NCBI GenBank assembly: GCA_003169895.1
Contig: PNAE01000008.1
Location: forward strand, 62,001 to 126,000
DNA: 64,000 nt
From: Gemmatimonadota bacterium
Lineage (GTDB): Bacteria; Gemmatimonadota; Gemmatimonadetes; Gemmatimonadales; GWC2-71-9
Direction: 5' to 3'
Shown: piece by piece, positions 53,134 through 62,568 of the stretch
Layout: each line of letters opens with the position of its first letter
Numbering within the stretch: position 1 is the stretch's first letter
The notes under the pieces: generated by a model
Database searches by the model: none
What the model was told of the DNA's origin: nothing
Seen by the model: only the letters and a program-made list of their open reading frames with translations
Made by a program: the position numbers and the translations under genes

Positions 53134-54390
53134 TCAGCCGAACATGCCGACCGCGGCGGGCTGGTCGAACCCGGGGAATACTTGCGCCATGCTGGCCGGT
53201 CCGAGGTGACCCTGCAGCACCTCGCTGAAGACGGCGCGAAAGTCGGTGGTAATCGCAAGATCACGTCCTTCATACCGTTGTTCCGGCGCGAGGCCGGGCC
53301 AGCGTCCATAGACCTTCCCGCCTCGCACGTTGCCGCCCATGATCATCATCGCGGTGCCGTGACCGTGATCCGTCCCGCTGGTGCCGTTCTCCTTCACGGT
53401 TCGGCCGAACTCACTCATCGTGATCACCACGACATCGCGCATCCGCTCGCCGAGATCAGTGGTGAACGCCGCGAGGGCGCCGGCGAGCTCGTCGAGTCTC
53501 GTGGCGAGCTGCCCCTGGTCGGAGCCCTGATTGACATGGGTATCCCAGCCGCCCACGTCGACGAACGCGATCTCCACGCCGAGATCCGCCTTGATGAGTT
53601 GGGCAACCTGCTGCAGCGAGGTCGCCAACTTACCCTTGCCGTAGGTCGCACCATTGCCAGGCGTGATCGCGGTCGGATTCGCTGTCTTCAGCATCTTGAT
53701 CGCCTCGAACGTTTCGGCCGACGAGGACGCGACGAGGCCGGTCGCCGCGCCCTGGTACAGCTCCTCGAACGCGCGGGTCAGCTTCTGCTCGCCACTGGCC
53801 TGCGCCGCGCGCATGCCGAAGGTGCGCAGGTCGTCGATGGCAAGTGACGGTGCGCTACCGGCCAGCGTACGCGGGAGTTGCGGACCGAAGGCGACGGCCC
53901 GAAACGGTGTATTGGCGTGCTCCGCGGCGTGCGTGCAGTAGCGATTGGCCCAGCCGTCGGGCGTGTTCTTCACATCCGGTGTACCGGATTCCATGTAGTC
54001 CTGGGCGTCGAAGTGTGATCGCGAGGTCGACGGTGAGCCGACCGCATGGACGATCGCCAGCGAGTGCCGATCCCAGAGCGGCTTGAGCGACGCCAGTCGC
54101 GGATGCAGCGCAAACATGCCGTCGAGCGGAACGAGCTGTTCCTTGGCCAACGCAATCCGCTGGCGCTCCTGCCAATACCACGAGTCGCCGGCCGGGACGA
54201 TCATGGACAGGCCGTCCACCGCGCCGCGCTGGAACAGGCAGACCAGCGTCTTCCCGCCACTGGCCGCTCCACCGGCGGACCGGAGCGCGTAGGCCGCGCG
54301 ATCGAGGAACAGCGGGTCCGCGCCGAGCGAGACCAGCGCGAGGCCGCCAGCCTTCATGAATGCCCGGCGAGAAATCGGCATCAGCCTCAC
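53134..54390 (-). CDS. DUF1501 family protein with Tat signal
   Basis: A 418-residue exported protein. The Tat signal is ISRRAFMKAGGLALVSLGA, then LVCLFQRGAVDGLSMIVP, FDAQDYMESGTP, VGGWDTHVNQGS, VVVITMSEFGRTVKENG and DHGHGTAMMIMGG, all standard for DUF1501, a relative of sulfatases/alkaline phosphatases of unknown activity. The GTG at 54390 overlaps the DUF1800 stop (GTGA); ATG 54381 is an alternative. DUF1800 and DUF1501 genes often occur as such pairs. Confidence 0.87.
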   Translation of the reverse strand: MRLMPISRRAFMKAGGLALVSLGADPLFLDRAAYALRSAGGAASGGKTLVCLFQRGAVDGLSMIVPAGDSWYWQERQRIALAKEQLVPLDGMFALHPRLASLKPLWDRHSLAIVHAVGSPSTSRSHFDAQDYMESGTPDVKNTPDGWANRYCTHAAEHANTPFRAVAFGPQLPRTLAGSAPSLAIDDLRTFGMRAAQASGEQKLTRAFEELYQGAATGLVASSSAETFEAIKMLKTANPTAITPGNGATYGKGKLATSLQQVAQLIKADLGVEIAFVDVGGWDTHVNQGSDQGQLATRLDELAGALAAFTTDLGERMRDVVVITMSEFGRTVKENGTSGTDHGHGTAMMIMGGNVRGGKVYGRWPGLAPEQRYEGRDLAITTDFRAVFSEVLQGHLGPASMAQVFPGFDQPAAVGMFG

Positions 54391-56087
54391 TGTCGTTGAA
54401 ACTCCGGCCCGCCAATCGCGAGGCCGATCGCGAGCGCCCGCGCGATGTGCGGGTCCGGAACATCCGCTAGTTCCTTCAGAATCGTCTGGCGCGTATTGCC
54501 GGTCATCGCGCCGCCGAGGACTGCATGGTCGATCGCGGCGACCAGTGCGGCGTGGTCGTCCGTCACTGGCACGACGCGGTCGAGATCGACCGTCACGCCG
54601 GGCATGCGCCCGCTGGCCAGTTGGACGGCAAAGTTCATCCGGGCGAGCAGCGCGCCGCTATTCACCCAGTCTTCCTGGCGCTCGCCGTAGCCGTCGGGCG
54701 TCTGGTGCTGGAACAGGGGTTCGCCCAGCTGCGCCACGCGCTGCGCCAGGCGAGGCGTCGAATCCGTCAGGGCGTTGACCGCGCGCACCGCGCTCACGAC
54801 GAACTCGAGTGGAGTCTTCACCTTGCTCTGCACATTTGCCGGCGCCCAGAAGTCCGGCGAGCGGATGATGGCGCGCACGACCGCCCGGATTTCGCCGCCG
54901 CTCTTTAGCCACGCGCGCACGGCGTCGTCGATGCAGCCGTCCGGTGGCGCATCGTTGACGAACCGGGCGCAGAGCTGGGCGCTGACATGGTGCATTGTCG
55001 CGGGGTTGTTCGCCAGCATCTTGAGCAGGCGCATCCCCTCGTCCTCGCCGTGGCCGGCAGCGAACTTCTCGCCCAGGACCACCTTCGGCAGCTTGTCGTG
55101 CACGGCGTCGCGGAAGGTGTAGGAGGCATCGCGGCGATCGATCCCCCAACCCGTGAGGATCCGCGCAACGTTGATGACATCCGGTTGGGTGTAGCCACCA
55201 TCGACGCCGAGCGTGTGCAGCTCCATCAACTCACGGGCATAGTTTTCATTGAGTCCGCGCGGCGCGCGCTGCTGTGCAGCCTGGCGCACGCGGGCCATGG
55301 CAACGGGATCGACACCACCGGGGTAGACCCCGCCGCGCGGATTCGGGAAGCGGCCCCGACGCCGACCGAATGCGGGCTGGCTACCGATGCCACCGCGCCC
55401 CCGTCCCCGCTGCAACGCCCGCTGGTCGCTGCCGTCCGCTACGCTCTCGGCGTTATCGAGATAAAACAGCATGGCCGGGCTCTTCGCCGTCGCGACCAGG
55501 AGGTCTTCGAACTTGCCGAGTGCGTGGCCCCGGATGGTGGTTTCGAGATAGTCGGCGAAGTAGGCGCGATCCTGGCCCTTGTTGATGAACACGTTGAAAT
55601 GGTTCGTCCAGAAATCGACGAGCACCTCATCGAGCTGATGATCCGATTCGACCGCGCGTACCGTCGTTACCGCCGGAAGTTGCGCGATCAGGCTTTGCAG
55701 GCTGCGGCGATTCCCGAGCTGGTCGGTGCGAAGTTCATCGAGCATGCGCTGACGCGCGGCCGAATCCCCCTGCGCCTGTGCTCGGGCGATCCTAGCTTGA
55801 TTGTTCTGGAGCATCTGCTGCATGTCCAGCATGGAGACGCGCAGCACGTCGAAGTTCCGCTCGACGTCGGCGAGCGCCGGGTCATGCGGATCGCTGTACC
55901 CGAGCTGGCGGTCGATCCACTTGAGCACGCCGTCGTGAGCCACGCTCTCGATCTCGCCCGGGGTCGCACCGTAGGCCAGCCGATTGAGTACGTGCCGCGC
56001 GGAGTCGATCGACGTCATGGGGGTTTGCGCGGGGAGCGGTGCGCCGGCCAGCACGGCCATTCCCAGGACCGCGATCAGTTGGTTCAT
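54387..56087 (-). CDS. DUF1800 family exported protein
   Basis: A 566-residue secreted protein with signal peptide (LIAVLGMAVLAGAPLPAQ). Family blocks are ARHVLNRLAYGATPGE, FWTNHFNVFINKGQDRAYFA, LNENYARELMELHTLGVDGG and VARILTGWGID. An Arg/Gly/Pro-rich insertion (about residues 225-260, with GRGRGGIGSQ and RRRGRFPNPRGG) interrupts the usual sequence before RGLNENYARE. Function of the family is not established. ATG 56087 has AGGGA eight bases upstream. Cotranscribed with the DUF1501 gene. Confidence 0.87.
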   Translation of the reverse strand: MNQLIAVLGMAVLAGAPLPAQTPMTSIDSARHVLNRLAYGATPGEIESVAHDGVLKWIDRQLGYSDPHDPALADVERNFDVLRVSMLDMQQMLQNNQARIARAQAQGDSAARQRMLDELRTDQLGNRRSLQSLIAQLPAVTTVRAVESDHQLDEVLVDFWTNHFNVFINKGQDRAYFADYLETTIRGHALGKFEDLLVATAKSPAMLFYLDNAESVADGSDQRALQRGRGRGGIGSQPAFGRRRGRFPNPRGGVYPGGVDPVAMARVRQAAQQRAPRGLNENYARELMELHTLGVDGGYTQPDVINVARILTGWGIDRRDASYTFRDAVHDKLPKVVLGEKFAAGHGEDEGMRLLKMLANNPATMHHVSAQLCARFVNDAPPDGCIDDAVRAWLKSGGEIRAVVRAIIRSPDFWAPANVQSKVKTPLEFVVSAVRAVNALTDSTPRLAQRVAQLGEPLFQHQTPDGYGERQEDWVNSGALLARMNFAVQLASGRMPGVTVDLDRVVPVTDDHAALVAAIDHAVLGGAMTGNTRQTILKELADVPDPHIARALAIGLAIGGPEFQRQ

Positions 56088-56141
56088 GGTCATGTCCCTA
56101 TGACGCGGTTGGGGGTGCGGGGTTAAGGTCTCGGCCACGCA

Positions 56142-56162
56142 ATACCCTGGCTACGAGGGTAT
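56142..56162. other. Perfect ATACCC/GGGTAT dyad in a divergent promoter region
   Basis: ATACCC (56142-56147) and GGGTAT (56157-56162) are exact inverted copies with nine bases between, in the 148-base gap between the divergent DUF1800 and lipoprotein genes. It might be an operator or a short hairpin; nothing else stands out in the gap. Confidence 0.35.
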
Positions 56163-56235
56163 CCTTGGTTGCGCCGTAAGTGCTGGCGGCACAGGAGCAT
56201 GCCAGCCTGCTGAGGCTCCCCACCTTCGGGAGGCT

Positions 56236-57033
56236 ATGGGTTTGGACGTACGCTTGCAACCATATCGACGGGTGCTCTGGCCAGCACTTTCGCTTCTCGC
56301 GGGGCTCACGGCGTGCGTGCCGCTCGGAATGTCATTGCCGTCCGACGATCCGCCCCCGGAGCCGAACGGAAGTCGCATCAAGGCGAACGTGGGGTGGCTG
56401 TCCGCGCAACGCGGCGAGTCCACCACCGGGACACCGGATGGATCGATCGCGATCGAGGTGGTGCACATCGGCGGCCATGCGCTGCTGCAACAGGTCCGGC
56501 ACTTCACGATCGGCGACGCAATGTATGGTGACTCGGTCTTGCTCGATCGCAGCACACTCCGCCCGGTCACGACCTGGCGCTGGACCCCTCGCGGTACCTA
56601 TGTCGCGAACTACAACCATCGGGTGATCGAACGTGTGTTCCGGCCGTTGCGCGGTGCCCCACGCCGATCGATCGAGACCCTTGACGTCGAGCCGTACTCG
56701 GCGCTTGGCATGGAACTCGTCGTCTCGTCGCTGCCGCTCAGCGACGGATACCACGGGCTCCTTCCCGTGGCCGTCGATACGGCCGTGCGAGGTTGGAGCT
56801 GGTTGCGCTTTGAGGTCCAGCGTGAATTGTCGCTACAGGAGCGGCCGGACCAGGAGCCGAAGGACATGCGGATTGTGGACTGCGACATCGGTTCCGACCG
56901 GGCGCGCCTATGGATCGACATGAACGGGCGTTCCGTCCGCCGGATCGAGCGGCTGGGTCCGGACAATGAAGTGCTGAGCACGATCCGCCGGATGTTGCTG
57001 AGTGTGCCGCAGCCGACGAAGCACGCGGGGTAG
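56236..57033 (+). CDS. Putative lipoprotein of unknown function
   Basis: A 265-residue protein with signal LWPALSLLAGLTAC (Cys27). The mature part is beta-rich: VHIGGHALLQQVRHFTIGDA, DSVLLDRSTLRPVTTWRW, ERVFRPLRGAPRRS and WLRFEVQRELSLQ. The 'LLDRSTLRP' block resembles DUF3108-like proteins that report polymer cleavage, but the match is loose. GGGAGG lies only two bases before the ATG; an in-frame TTG six bases later has better spacing. It converges on the PhzF gene. Confidence 0.6.
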   Translation: MGLDVRLQPYRRVLWPALSLLAGLTACVPLGMSLPSDDPPPEPNGSRIKANVGWLSAQRGESTTGTPDGSIAIEVVHIGGHALLQQVRHFTIGDAMYGDSVLLDRSTLRPVTTWRWTPRGTYVANYNHRVIERVFRPLRGAPRRSIETLDVEPYSALGMELVVSSLPLSDGYHGLLPVAVDTAVRGWSWLRFEVQRELSLQERPDQEPKDMRIVDCDIGSDRARLWIDMNGRSVRRIERLGPDNEVLSTIRRMLLSVPQPTKHAG

Positions 57034-57038
57034 GGGCC

Positions 57039-57833
57039 TTAGACCCTTAGCGTCCCGGTGAGCGTTGTGACGGCTCGGCCGGTAAGCTGGACCCGGTCGC
57101 CGACGATCGCGCAGCGTATCGTCCCGCCTCGCGCCGAGGCCTGATAGCCCACCAGTTCGTCGCGCCCGAGCACCCGGCGCCAATACACCGCGAGTGCGCA
57201 GTGCGCCGAGCCGGTCACCGGATCCTCCGGAACGCCCAAGGCGGGAAAGAAGCAGCGGGAGACGAAGTCCACGCCGGCGACATCACCGCGTGCAGTCACC
57301 AGCACCCCACGCACGTCCCAGCGTGCCATCGCGGCGAGATCGGGCGTGAGACGTCGGACCGTGGCAGCATCGTGCAAGACACACAACAGATCGAAATTGC
57401 CGCGGAGCACGGCATCCGGCTGAACGCCGAGAGCCGCGTCGAGATCGACCGGTGCGGGCGCTGGGCGTGACGTGATGGCCGGAAAATCGAGGACGATCCG
57501 GCCGTCGCCGTCGCGGTGCGCGCTGAGCCAGCCGCTGCGGGTGTGAAATCGGGCGACGGCGTCCGGTGCGATGTGCCGTTCTTCCCAGAGATAATGCGCG
57601 CTCGCAAGTGTGGCATGGCCGCAGAGATCCACCTCGTTCTTCGGCGTGAACCACCGCAGCGAAAACCCGTCGTCCTGGCGCAGCAGGAAGGCGGTTTCCG
57701 CCTGGTTCATTTCCATCGCGACCCGCTGCATCCATGCGTCCGGCCGCGGGCTGTCCAGCAGCGTGACGGCGGCCGGGTTCCCGGTGAACGGGCCGTCCGC
57801 GAATGCATCGATCAAATGCAGCTTGAGCGTCAC
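57039..57833 (-). CDS. PhzF family isomerase-like protein
   Basis: A 264-residue protein with two DAP-epimerase-like halves. It starts LKLHLIDAFADGPFTGNPAA, contains the catalytic Glu46 in MNQAETAFLL, FTPKNEVDLCGHATLASAHY, and PEDPVTGSAHCALAVYWRR, the PhzF signature. Most members outside phenazine clusters are isomerases of unknown substrate. GTG 57833 overlaps the M61 stop as GTGA, so it is coupled to that gene. Confidence 0.88.
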   Translation of the reverse strand: MTLKLHLIDAFADGPFTGNPAAVTLLDSPRPDAWMQRVAMEMNQAETAFLLRQDDGFSLRWFTPKNEVDLCGHATLASAHYLWEERHIAPDAVARFHTRSGWLSAHRDGDGRIVLDFPAITSRPAPAPVDLDAALGVQPDAVLRGNFDLLCVLHDAATVRRLTPDLAAMARWDVRGVLVTARGDVAGVDFVSRCFFPALGVPEDPVTGSAHCALAVYWRRVLGRDELVGYQASARGGTIRCAIVGDRVQLTGRAVTTLTGTLRV

Positions 57834-59731
57834 TTGGCCTGCGATGCCAACCACTTGTTGCGGAAGGCCAACTGCTCCGTCGTGGGCGTCCTCCCGGCGT
57901 CCTCGAACGCGACCGCTTGCAGGTTGGGATTTTCGGCGACGGTGATGGTTGTGGAACGCGTCCCCCCGAGCCCGGTACAGGTGACAGCGAGACGATCGCC
58001 AGGCTGGTGCGCGGCGACGGCGGCGGCGAACTCCGCGGCGGTCGCGATCGGCTTGCCGTCCACGGAGTTGATCACGTCCCCTGCGTCGAGGCCGGCGGCG
58101 TAGAGCGGTGTGCCAGCCGGGGCACTCGCGACCCGCGCCGGAATGTCGGGCGTCGTCGTGGCCCCGCCGGGCAGGCCGCCGCGACCGCCGCGTCCACCGC
58201 CGGTCGCCGCGCCGAGGAACCCGCCAACCCAGGGCTGCCCGGCATTCGACTTCTGCAGCAGGATGCCGGCGCGCTCGAGCAGCGGCGCGTAATCAGGCAG
58301 TTCATGCCCCTCGACGTAGCGGGTCCAGAAGTCGACGGCCCACGCCGAATCGCCCGACGTGGTGATCAACGCATGCCGCGCGTCGCGCATCGAGTAGGGG
58401 ATTTCGGGCTTGCCATGGTTGAGCCACATGGTGCGCATGAAGTCATCCAGTGACTTGCCTTTCGCACGCAGGGAGAAGTCGAGCGCGATCGCGATGGCGG
58501 CGCCGTAGGTGTAGTACGAGATGAACGTGTTGGGGCTCACCGGATCGCTGGCGGCGGCGCCGTCGCGAAAGGGGGCCTGCTGGCTCATGCCGATCGGCCC
58601 GAAAAAGCGGCGCCCCGGCGAGTTCGCGACGTTGTCGATGATGCCGCCGAGGCTGCGTATCAGGTTGGCCGACGAAGTCACGCCGGCGCGCACCTCGAGC
58701 AGCGGACCGTAGTATTGCGTGAAGCCTTCGGCGATCCACAAACCATCCGTCATGTTGGCGCGATCATAGTCGAACGGCTCGAGTCCCTTCGGCCGGATCC
58801 GCTTGACGTTCCATGAGTGGAAGTACTCATGCGACAGCGTGCCCAGACCGGCTGCGCCATTGCCATTCATGCTCCCGCCGCTGACGCTGGTCGAGTTGCG
58901 GTGCTCCATGCCGTCGCCCTGGCAGTCGGAGCGATAGCACGCGACGAAGGTATAGGTGCCGTAGTCGAACGCGGGGAACTCGCCATACACGGCACCGGCT
59001 TCGTGGACGATTTTCCTGGCACCCTCGGTGTACGCGTCGATGGCCTGTGCCGCCGTCGGATCGTCGAGCGCCACACGCCAGGTCTGCTTGCGACCGTCGT
59101 GCGTCTCCGTCCACTCGCGCCACTGGATGTTGCCAACGTGGGTGGGTGAGTCGAAGAAATACTGCATTCCGGGCGCGGTGAACGTTTCGGGATCGCTTGT
59201 CGGCACCAGCTGGGTGGCGATGGTCCACGACGGATCGAGGCGATGGAACGTGACCCGGATCGGCCGCGCTTCGAGGCCCTTGATGTAAACGAAGCTTGCC
59301 TGGGGCTGGATGTGCTGCTGCGTCAGGTTGTAGCCGGAGAACGTCCCGCTGCCGACATTCGCATAGTCGGTATAGGTGAACGTGACGGTGCCATCGTGCC
59401 CAGTCACGGTCCAGCTATAGGGATCCGGATGCGTGACGGCGAGCGGCTTTCCCTTGCCGTCCACCGCCTTCACCGCGTAGACATTTTTCGCATATTCGGT
59501 GAGCGCGTATCGGCCGGTTGAGGACCGAGCCATGCGAAGGTTGACCGGTCCCGTCGGAAGCGTGGTGAAGGTCGCCGTGACCTCCGCCTCGTGATGGGCG
59601 GCGTTGGGAAAGGCAATGTCGTAGACGATCGCCGGGCCCTTGTTGCAGCAGGTGACGGGACGCAGCTGGGCGTGAAGCGCGCATGGTGCCGTCATGATGG
59701 TGAGCAGGAAAGCGAACGATCTCGTATGCAT
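57830..59731 (-). CDS. Exported M61 glycyl-aminopeptidase-like protease with PDZ domain
   Basis: A 633-residue protein with signal peptide (AFLLTIMTAPCALHAQ). A Cys pair (VTCCNKG) starts the mature chain. After a beta-rich N-domain the catalytic motif is HEYFHSWNVKRIRP (His301, Glu302, His305), with Glu335 in WIAEGFTQYY. A C-terminal PDZ domain (AAGLDAGDVINSVDGKPI) follows a Gly/Arg-rich linker (GGGRGGRGGLPGG). The combination is typical of M61 proteases. It lies 70 bases from the Opp operon and is coupled to the PhzF gene. Confidence 0.9.
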   Translation of the reverse strand: MHTRSFAFLLTIMTAPCALHAQLRPVTCCNKGPAIVYDIAFPNAAHHEAEVTATFTTLPTGPVNLRMARSSTGRYALTEYAKNVYAVKAVDGKGKPLAVTHPDPYSWTVTGHDGTVTFTYTDYANVGSGTFSGYNLTQQHIQPQASFVYIKGLEARPIRVTFHRLDPSWTIATQLVPTSDPETFTAPGMQYFFDSPTHVGNIQWREWTETHDGRKQTWRVALDDPTAAQAIDAYTEGARKIVHEAGAVYGEFPAFDYGTYTFVACYRSDCQGDGMEHRNSTSVSGGSMNGNGAAGLGTLSHEYFHSWNVKRIRPKGLEPFDYDRANMTDGLWIAEGFTQYYGPLLEVRAGVTSSANLIRSLGGIIDNVANSPGRRFFGPIGMSQQAPFRDGAAASDPVSPNTFISYYTYGAAIAIALDFSLRAKGKSLDDFMRTMWLNHGKPEIPYSMRDARHALITTSGDSAWAVDFWTRYVEGHELPDYAPLLERAGILLQKSNAGQPWVGGFLGAATGGGRGGRGGLPGGATTTPDIPARVASAPAGTPLYAAGLDAGDVINSVDGKPIATAAEFAAAVAAHQPGDRLAVTCTGLGGTRSTTITVAENPNLQAVAFEDAGRTPTTEQLAFRNKWLASQAK

Positions 59732-59801
59732 TGGAGTTGCCGATTCGGGGATGGAGCAAACGTAAGACGGAGGGTGGGAGACGGGAAAGGCGTTCATGAG
59801 G

Positions 59802-60791
59802 TCAGCGGCCCCCTACGGCGTTCACCTCCGCGTAGTGACATGCGACGTCTCGCCCATCGAGCGGGCGCAGCCGGGGCCGCTCCGCCACGCAGCGCTCGTC
59901 CTTCATCGGATGGAAGCAGCGCGTTACGAAGGGACAGCCGGGCGGTGGCGCCGCCGGCGAGGGCGGATCACCTACCAGGACGATGCGCGCCGTGGCCTTG
60001 GCGGGATCCGGTTCCGGCACGGCCGACACCAGCGCCTGGGTGTACGGGTGCCGCGGCGAATCGATCACGGTGCGCGCCGTCCCGATCTCCACAATGGTGC
60101 CGAGATACATGACGGCCACGCGGTGGGCGATCTGGCGAACCAGTGCGAGGTCATGCGCGATGAAGAGGTATGCCAGCCCGCGGTGGTCGCGAAGGTCGAG
60201 CAGCAGGTTGAGCACCTGGGCCTGGACGGATACGTCGAGCGCGGACACCGGCTCATCGCATACGATGAACCGTGGCTCGACGGCGAGTGCCCGGGCGATG
60301 CCGATGCGCTGCCGCTGGCCGCCGGAAAACTCGTGCGGATACTTGCTCGCGTACGATCCGTCGAGACCGACCTCTTCCAGCAGGTTGGCCACTCGTTGGG
60401 GAATCTCGCGCTTCGGCGCCAGCCGATGGATTTCGATGCCTTCGGCGACCGACGCACCGACGGTGCGCCGCGGGTTCAGTGATGCGAACGGGTCCTGGAA
60501 GACGATCTGCATCCGGCGGCGCAGCGCTCGCAGCTCACCGGGCGCGAGCGACGCGAGGTCGGTGCCTTCGAACCGTACGACGCCGTCCGTGGGCAATTCG
60601 AGCCGCAACACCGTTCGCCCGACCGTCGTCTTCCCACTGCCTGATTCACCGACCAGTCCGAGTGTTTCGCCCGGGGCGACGGTGAATGACACGCCGTCGA
60701 CTGCCTTGACCACCGCGCCGGTCCGGGCCAGCAGTCCGCCGGTGCGGTAATGCTTGACGAGGCCTGCCACCTCGAGCAGGGGGGTCGTCAG
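59802..60791 (-). CDS. dppF: Oligopeptide/dipeptide ABC transporter ATP-binding protein, DppF/OppF type
   Basis: A 329-residue ATPase. Walker A is GESGSGKTT, Q-loop VFQDPFASLNP, signature FSGGQRQRIGIARAL, Walker B FIVCDEPVSALD. The C-terminal oligo_HPY extension has PGCPFVTRC, DERC and ACHY, the Cys set that can bind a metal cluster in this family. No ATG/GTG/TTG fits; a CTG at 60791 has AGGGAG seven bases upstream, overlaps the previous stop as CTGA, and aligns with the MTPLLEV start of its partner. A GTG 27 bases upstream is the alternative. It completes the importer. Confidence 0.9.
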   Translation of the reverse strand: MTTPLLEVAGLVKHYRTGGLLARTGAVVKAVDGVSFTVAPGETLGLVGESGSGKTTVGRTVLRLELPTDGVVRFEGTDLASLAPGELRALRRRMQIVFQDPFASLNPRRTVGASVAEGIEIHRLAPKREIPQRVANLLEEVGLDGSYASKYPHEFSGGQRQRIGIARALAVEPRFIVCDEPVSALDVSVQAQVLNLLLDLRDHRGLAYLFIAHDLALVRQIAHRVAVMYLGTIVEIGTARTVIDSPRHPYTQALVSAVPEPDPAKATARIVLVGDPPSPAAPPPGCPFVTRCFHPMKDERCVAERPRLRPLDGRDVACHYAEVNAVGGR

Positions 60792-61765
60792 GTGGCCGCT
60801 CCCTGTGCCACCCAGCACGCCGCGCGTTGGTCGGGCGCGACCAATTCGAGCGGCGGCCGCTGGGTCAGGCACCGCGAGACCGCCACCGGGCAGCGAGGAT
60901 GGAAGCGGCAGCCGTCCGGCCACTGATCCGGGCGAGGCACCGTGCCCCGAATGGGCGTGAGGCGGGTCGTGGTTGCGTCGAGGCGCGGGATCGACGCGAA
61001 CAACCCGCGGGTGTACGGATGCGCCGGATGGGCGAACAGCTGCGCAGTTGCCGCCGATTCCACAATCCGCCCCGCGTACATCACGAGGACCCGGTCGGCT
61101 CGGCCCGCCACGATCCCCAGGTCGTGGGAGATGAGCAGTACCGCCATGCCACGCGCCGCTCGCAACCGGTCGAGCAGCTCGAGGATCTGCGCCTGCACCG
61201 TCACGTCCAGCGCGGTGGTCGGTTCGTCGGCGATCAGCAGGTCGGGTTGGCCCGCGAGCGCCATGGCGATCAGGACGCGCTGCCGCATGCCGCCGCTCAA
61301 CTGGTGGGGATAGGCATTGATGCGTGCTGGCGGATCGGCAATGCCGACTTCTGCGAGCAGCGCGAGAACGCGCTCGCGGGCGTCCCGGCTCGACACCTTG
61401 CGGTGGGCGTGAATCGCTTCGGCGATCTGCGTGCCGATGCGCATCACCGGATTGAGCGACGTCATCGGATCCTGGAACACCATGGCGATGCGTCGTCCGC
61501 GGTAGGACCGCAGTTCGCGCTCACTCAACCGAGTCAGGTCGGTGCCGTCGAAGCGCACCGCGCTCCGGGGCCCCAGCACCGCGCCACGCGGCAGCAGGCG
61601 GGGCAAGGCGAGGCCGGTCAGAGTCTTGCCGCAGCCCGATTCGCCAACCAGTGCGACCAGCTCGCCTGGCGACACCATGAAGCTGACGTCGTCCACCGGA
61701 ACGAGCGGCGCGCCATCCCGCGGAAAACTGATGTTGAGGTCGGACACCTCGAGCAGCGGCGTCAT
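60788..61765 (-). CDS. dppD: Oligopeptide/dipeptide ABC transporter ATP-binding protein, DppD/OppD type
   Basis: A 325-residue ATPase with [12 protein letters not shown] (Walker A), [26 protein letters not shown] and [12 protein letters not shown]. The C-terminal Cys cluster ([16 protein letters not shown] and ACWV) is as in other DppD/OppD proteins. ATG 61765 overlaps the DppC stop as ATGA. It pairs with the DppF-type ATPase; OppD versus DppD cannot be separated. Confidence 0.92.
   Translation of the reverse strand: MTPLLEVSDLNISFPRDGAPLVPVDDVSFMVSPGELVALVGESGCGKTLTGLALPRLLPRGAVLGPRSAVRFDGTDLTRLSERELRSYRGRRIAMVFQDPMTSLNPVMRIGTQIAEAIHAHRKVSSRDARERVLALLAEVGIADPPARINAYPHQLSGGMRQRVLIAMALAGQPDLLIADEPTTALDVTVQAQILELLDRLRAARGMAVLLISHDLGIVAGRADRVLVMYAGRIVESAATAQLFAHPAHPYTRGLFASIPRLDATTTRLTPIRGTVPRPDQWPDGCRFHPRCPVAVSRCLTQRPPLELVAPDQRAACWVAQGAAT
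60799..60804 (-). promoter_or_regulatory. Shine-Dalgarno site supporting a CTG start of dppF
   Basis: AGGGAG (minus strand) is seven bases before the CTG at 60791, inside the 3' end of dppD. Confidence 0.45.
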
Positions 61766-62568
61766 CGGGTTTCGGGTTGCAGGGATCGTCGGAGTGCGTC
61801 TCCGAGCAATGTGGCTGCGGAAGTGGCCGCGACCAAGGCCAGGCACGGAATGAACACCAGCCACGGCGCGCTGCCGATATAGTCGCGAGCTTCGTAGAGC
61901 ATGCCGCCCCACGATGCCTCCGGCGGCCTGATGCCGACGCCGATGAACGAGAGGCCCGCTTCGAGCAGTATCGCATCGGCCAGGCCAAGGGTCGATGCGA
62001 CGAGGACCGCGGGCAGCGTACCGGGGAAGATCTCGTACCAGAGCACCCGGGCGGGCGGCGCCCCCAGCGCCCGTGCGGCGGCGACATACTGTGCGTGTCG
62101 CAATCGCAAGGTCTCGCCACGCACCAGGCGGGCGACGGCGGGCCAACCGGTCGCGCCGAGCACGACGCCGAGCAGGACATAATGCATCCGTCCCAGGGCG
62201 GCCAGGACGACCAGCAGCACGATGATTCGCGGGAGCGCGAGTCCGAGGTCGATCAGGCGCTGCAGCAGCCGCCCGGCCAATCCCGGCGCGGCGCCCGCCG
62301 CGAGGCCGAGCGCACTGCCGAACACGGCGGCGACGCTGACCGCGATGGCCGCGACCGCAAGCGAAATGCGCGCGCCGGATGCGAGGCGCGCGAAGATGTC
62401 GCGCGACAGTTGATCGGTGCCCAGCCAATGCGCGGGTGACGGCAGCAGCAGACTGCCGTTGACCGGATCGGGTTGCGCGTTGGGATCGCCGGCGATCCAT
62501 GGGCCCACGATCGCGAACGCGGCCAACAGGGTCAGGATCGCCAGCCCGACCCGTGCGAGGCGCGTCAT
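61762..62568 (-). CDS. dppC: Oligopeptide/dipeptide ABC transporter permease, DppC/OppC type
   Basis: A 268-residue permease. It starts with an N-terminal helix (RVGLAILTLLAAFAIVGPW), then HWLGTDQLSRDIFARLASGARISL (cut: GTDQLSRDIF, the family signature), and the EAA loop AARALGAPPARVLWYEIFPG. Six helices are expected. ATG 62568 overlaps the DppB stop as ATGA. A typical second permease of a peptide importer. Confidence 0.92.
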   Translation of the reverse strand: MTRLARVGLAILTLLAAFAIVGPWIAGDPNAQPDPVNGSLLLPSPAHWLGTDQLSRDIFARLASGARISLAVAAIAVSVAAVFGSALGLAAGAAPGLAGRLLQRLIDLGLALPRIIVLLVVLAALGRMHYVLLGVVLGATGWPAVARLVRGETLRLRHAQYVAAARALGAPPARVLWYEIFPGTLPAVLVASTLGLADAILLEAGLSFIGVGIRPPEASWGGMLYEARDYIGSAPWLVFIPCLALVAATSAATLLGDALRRSLQPETR

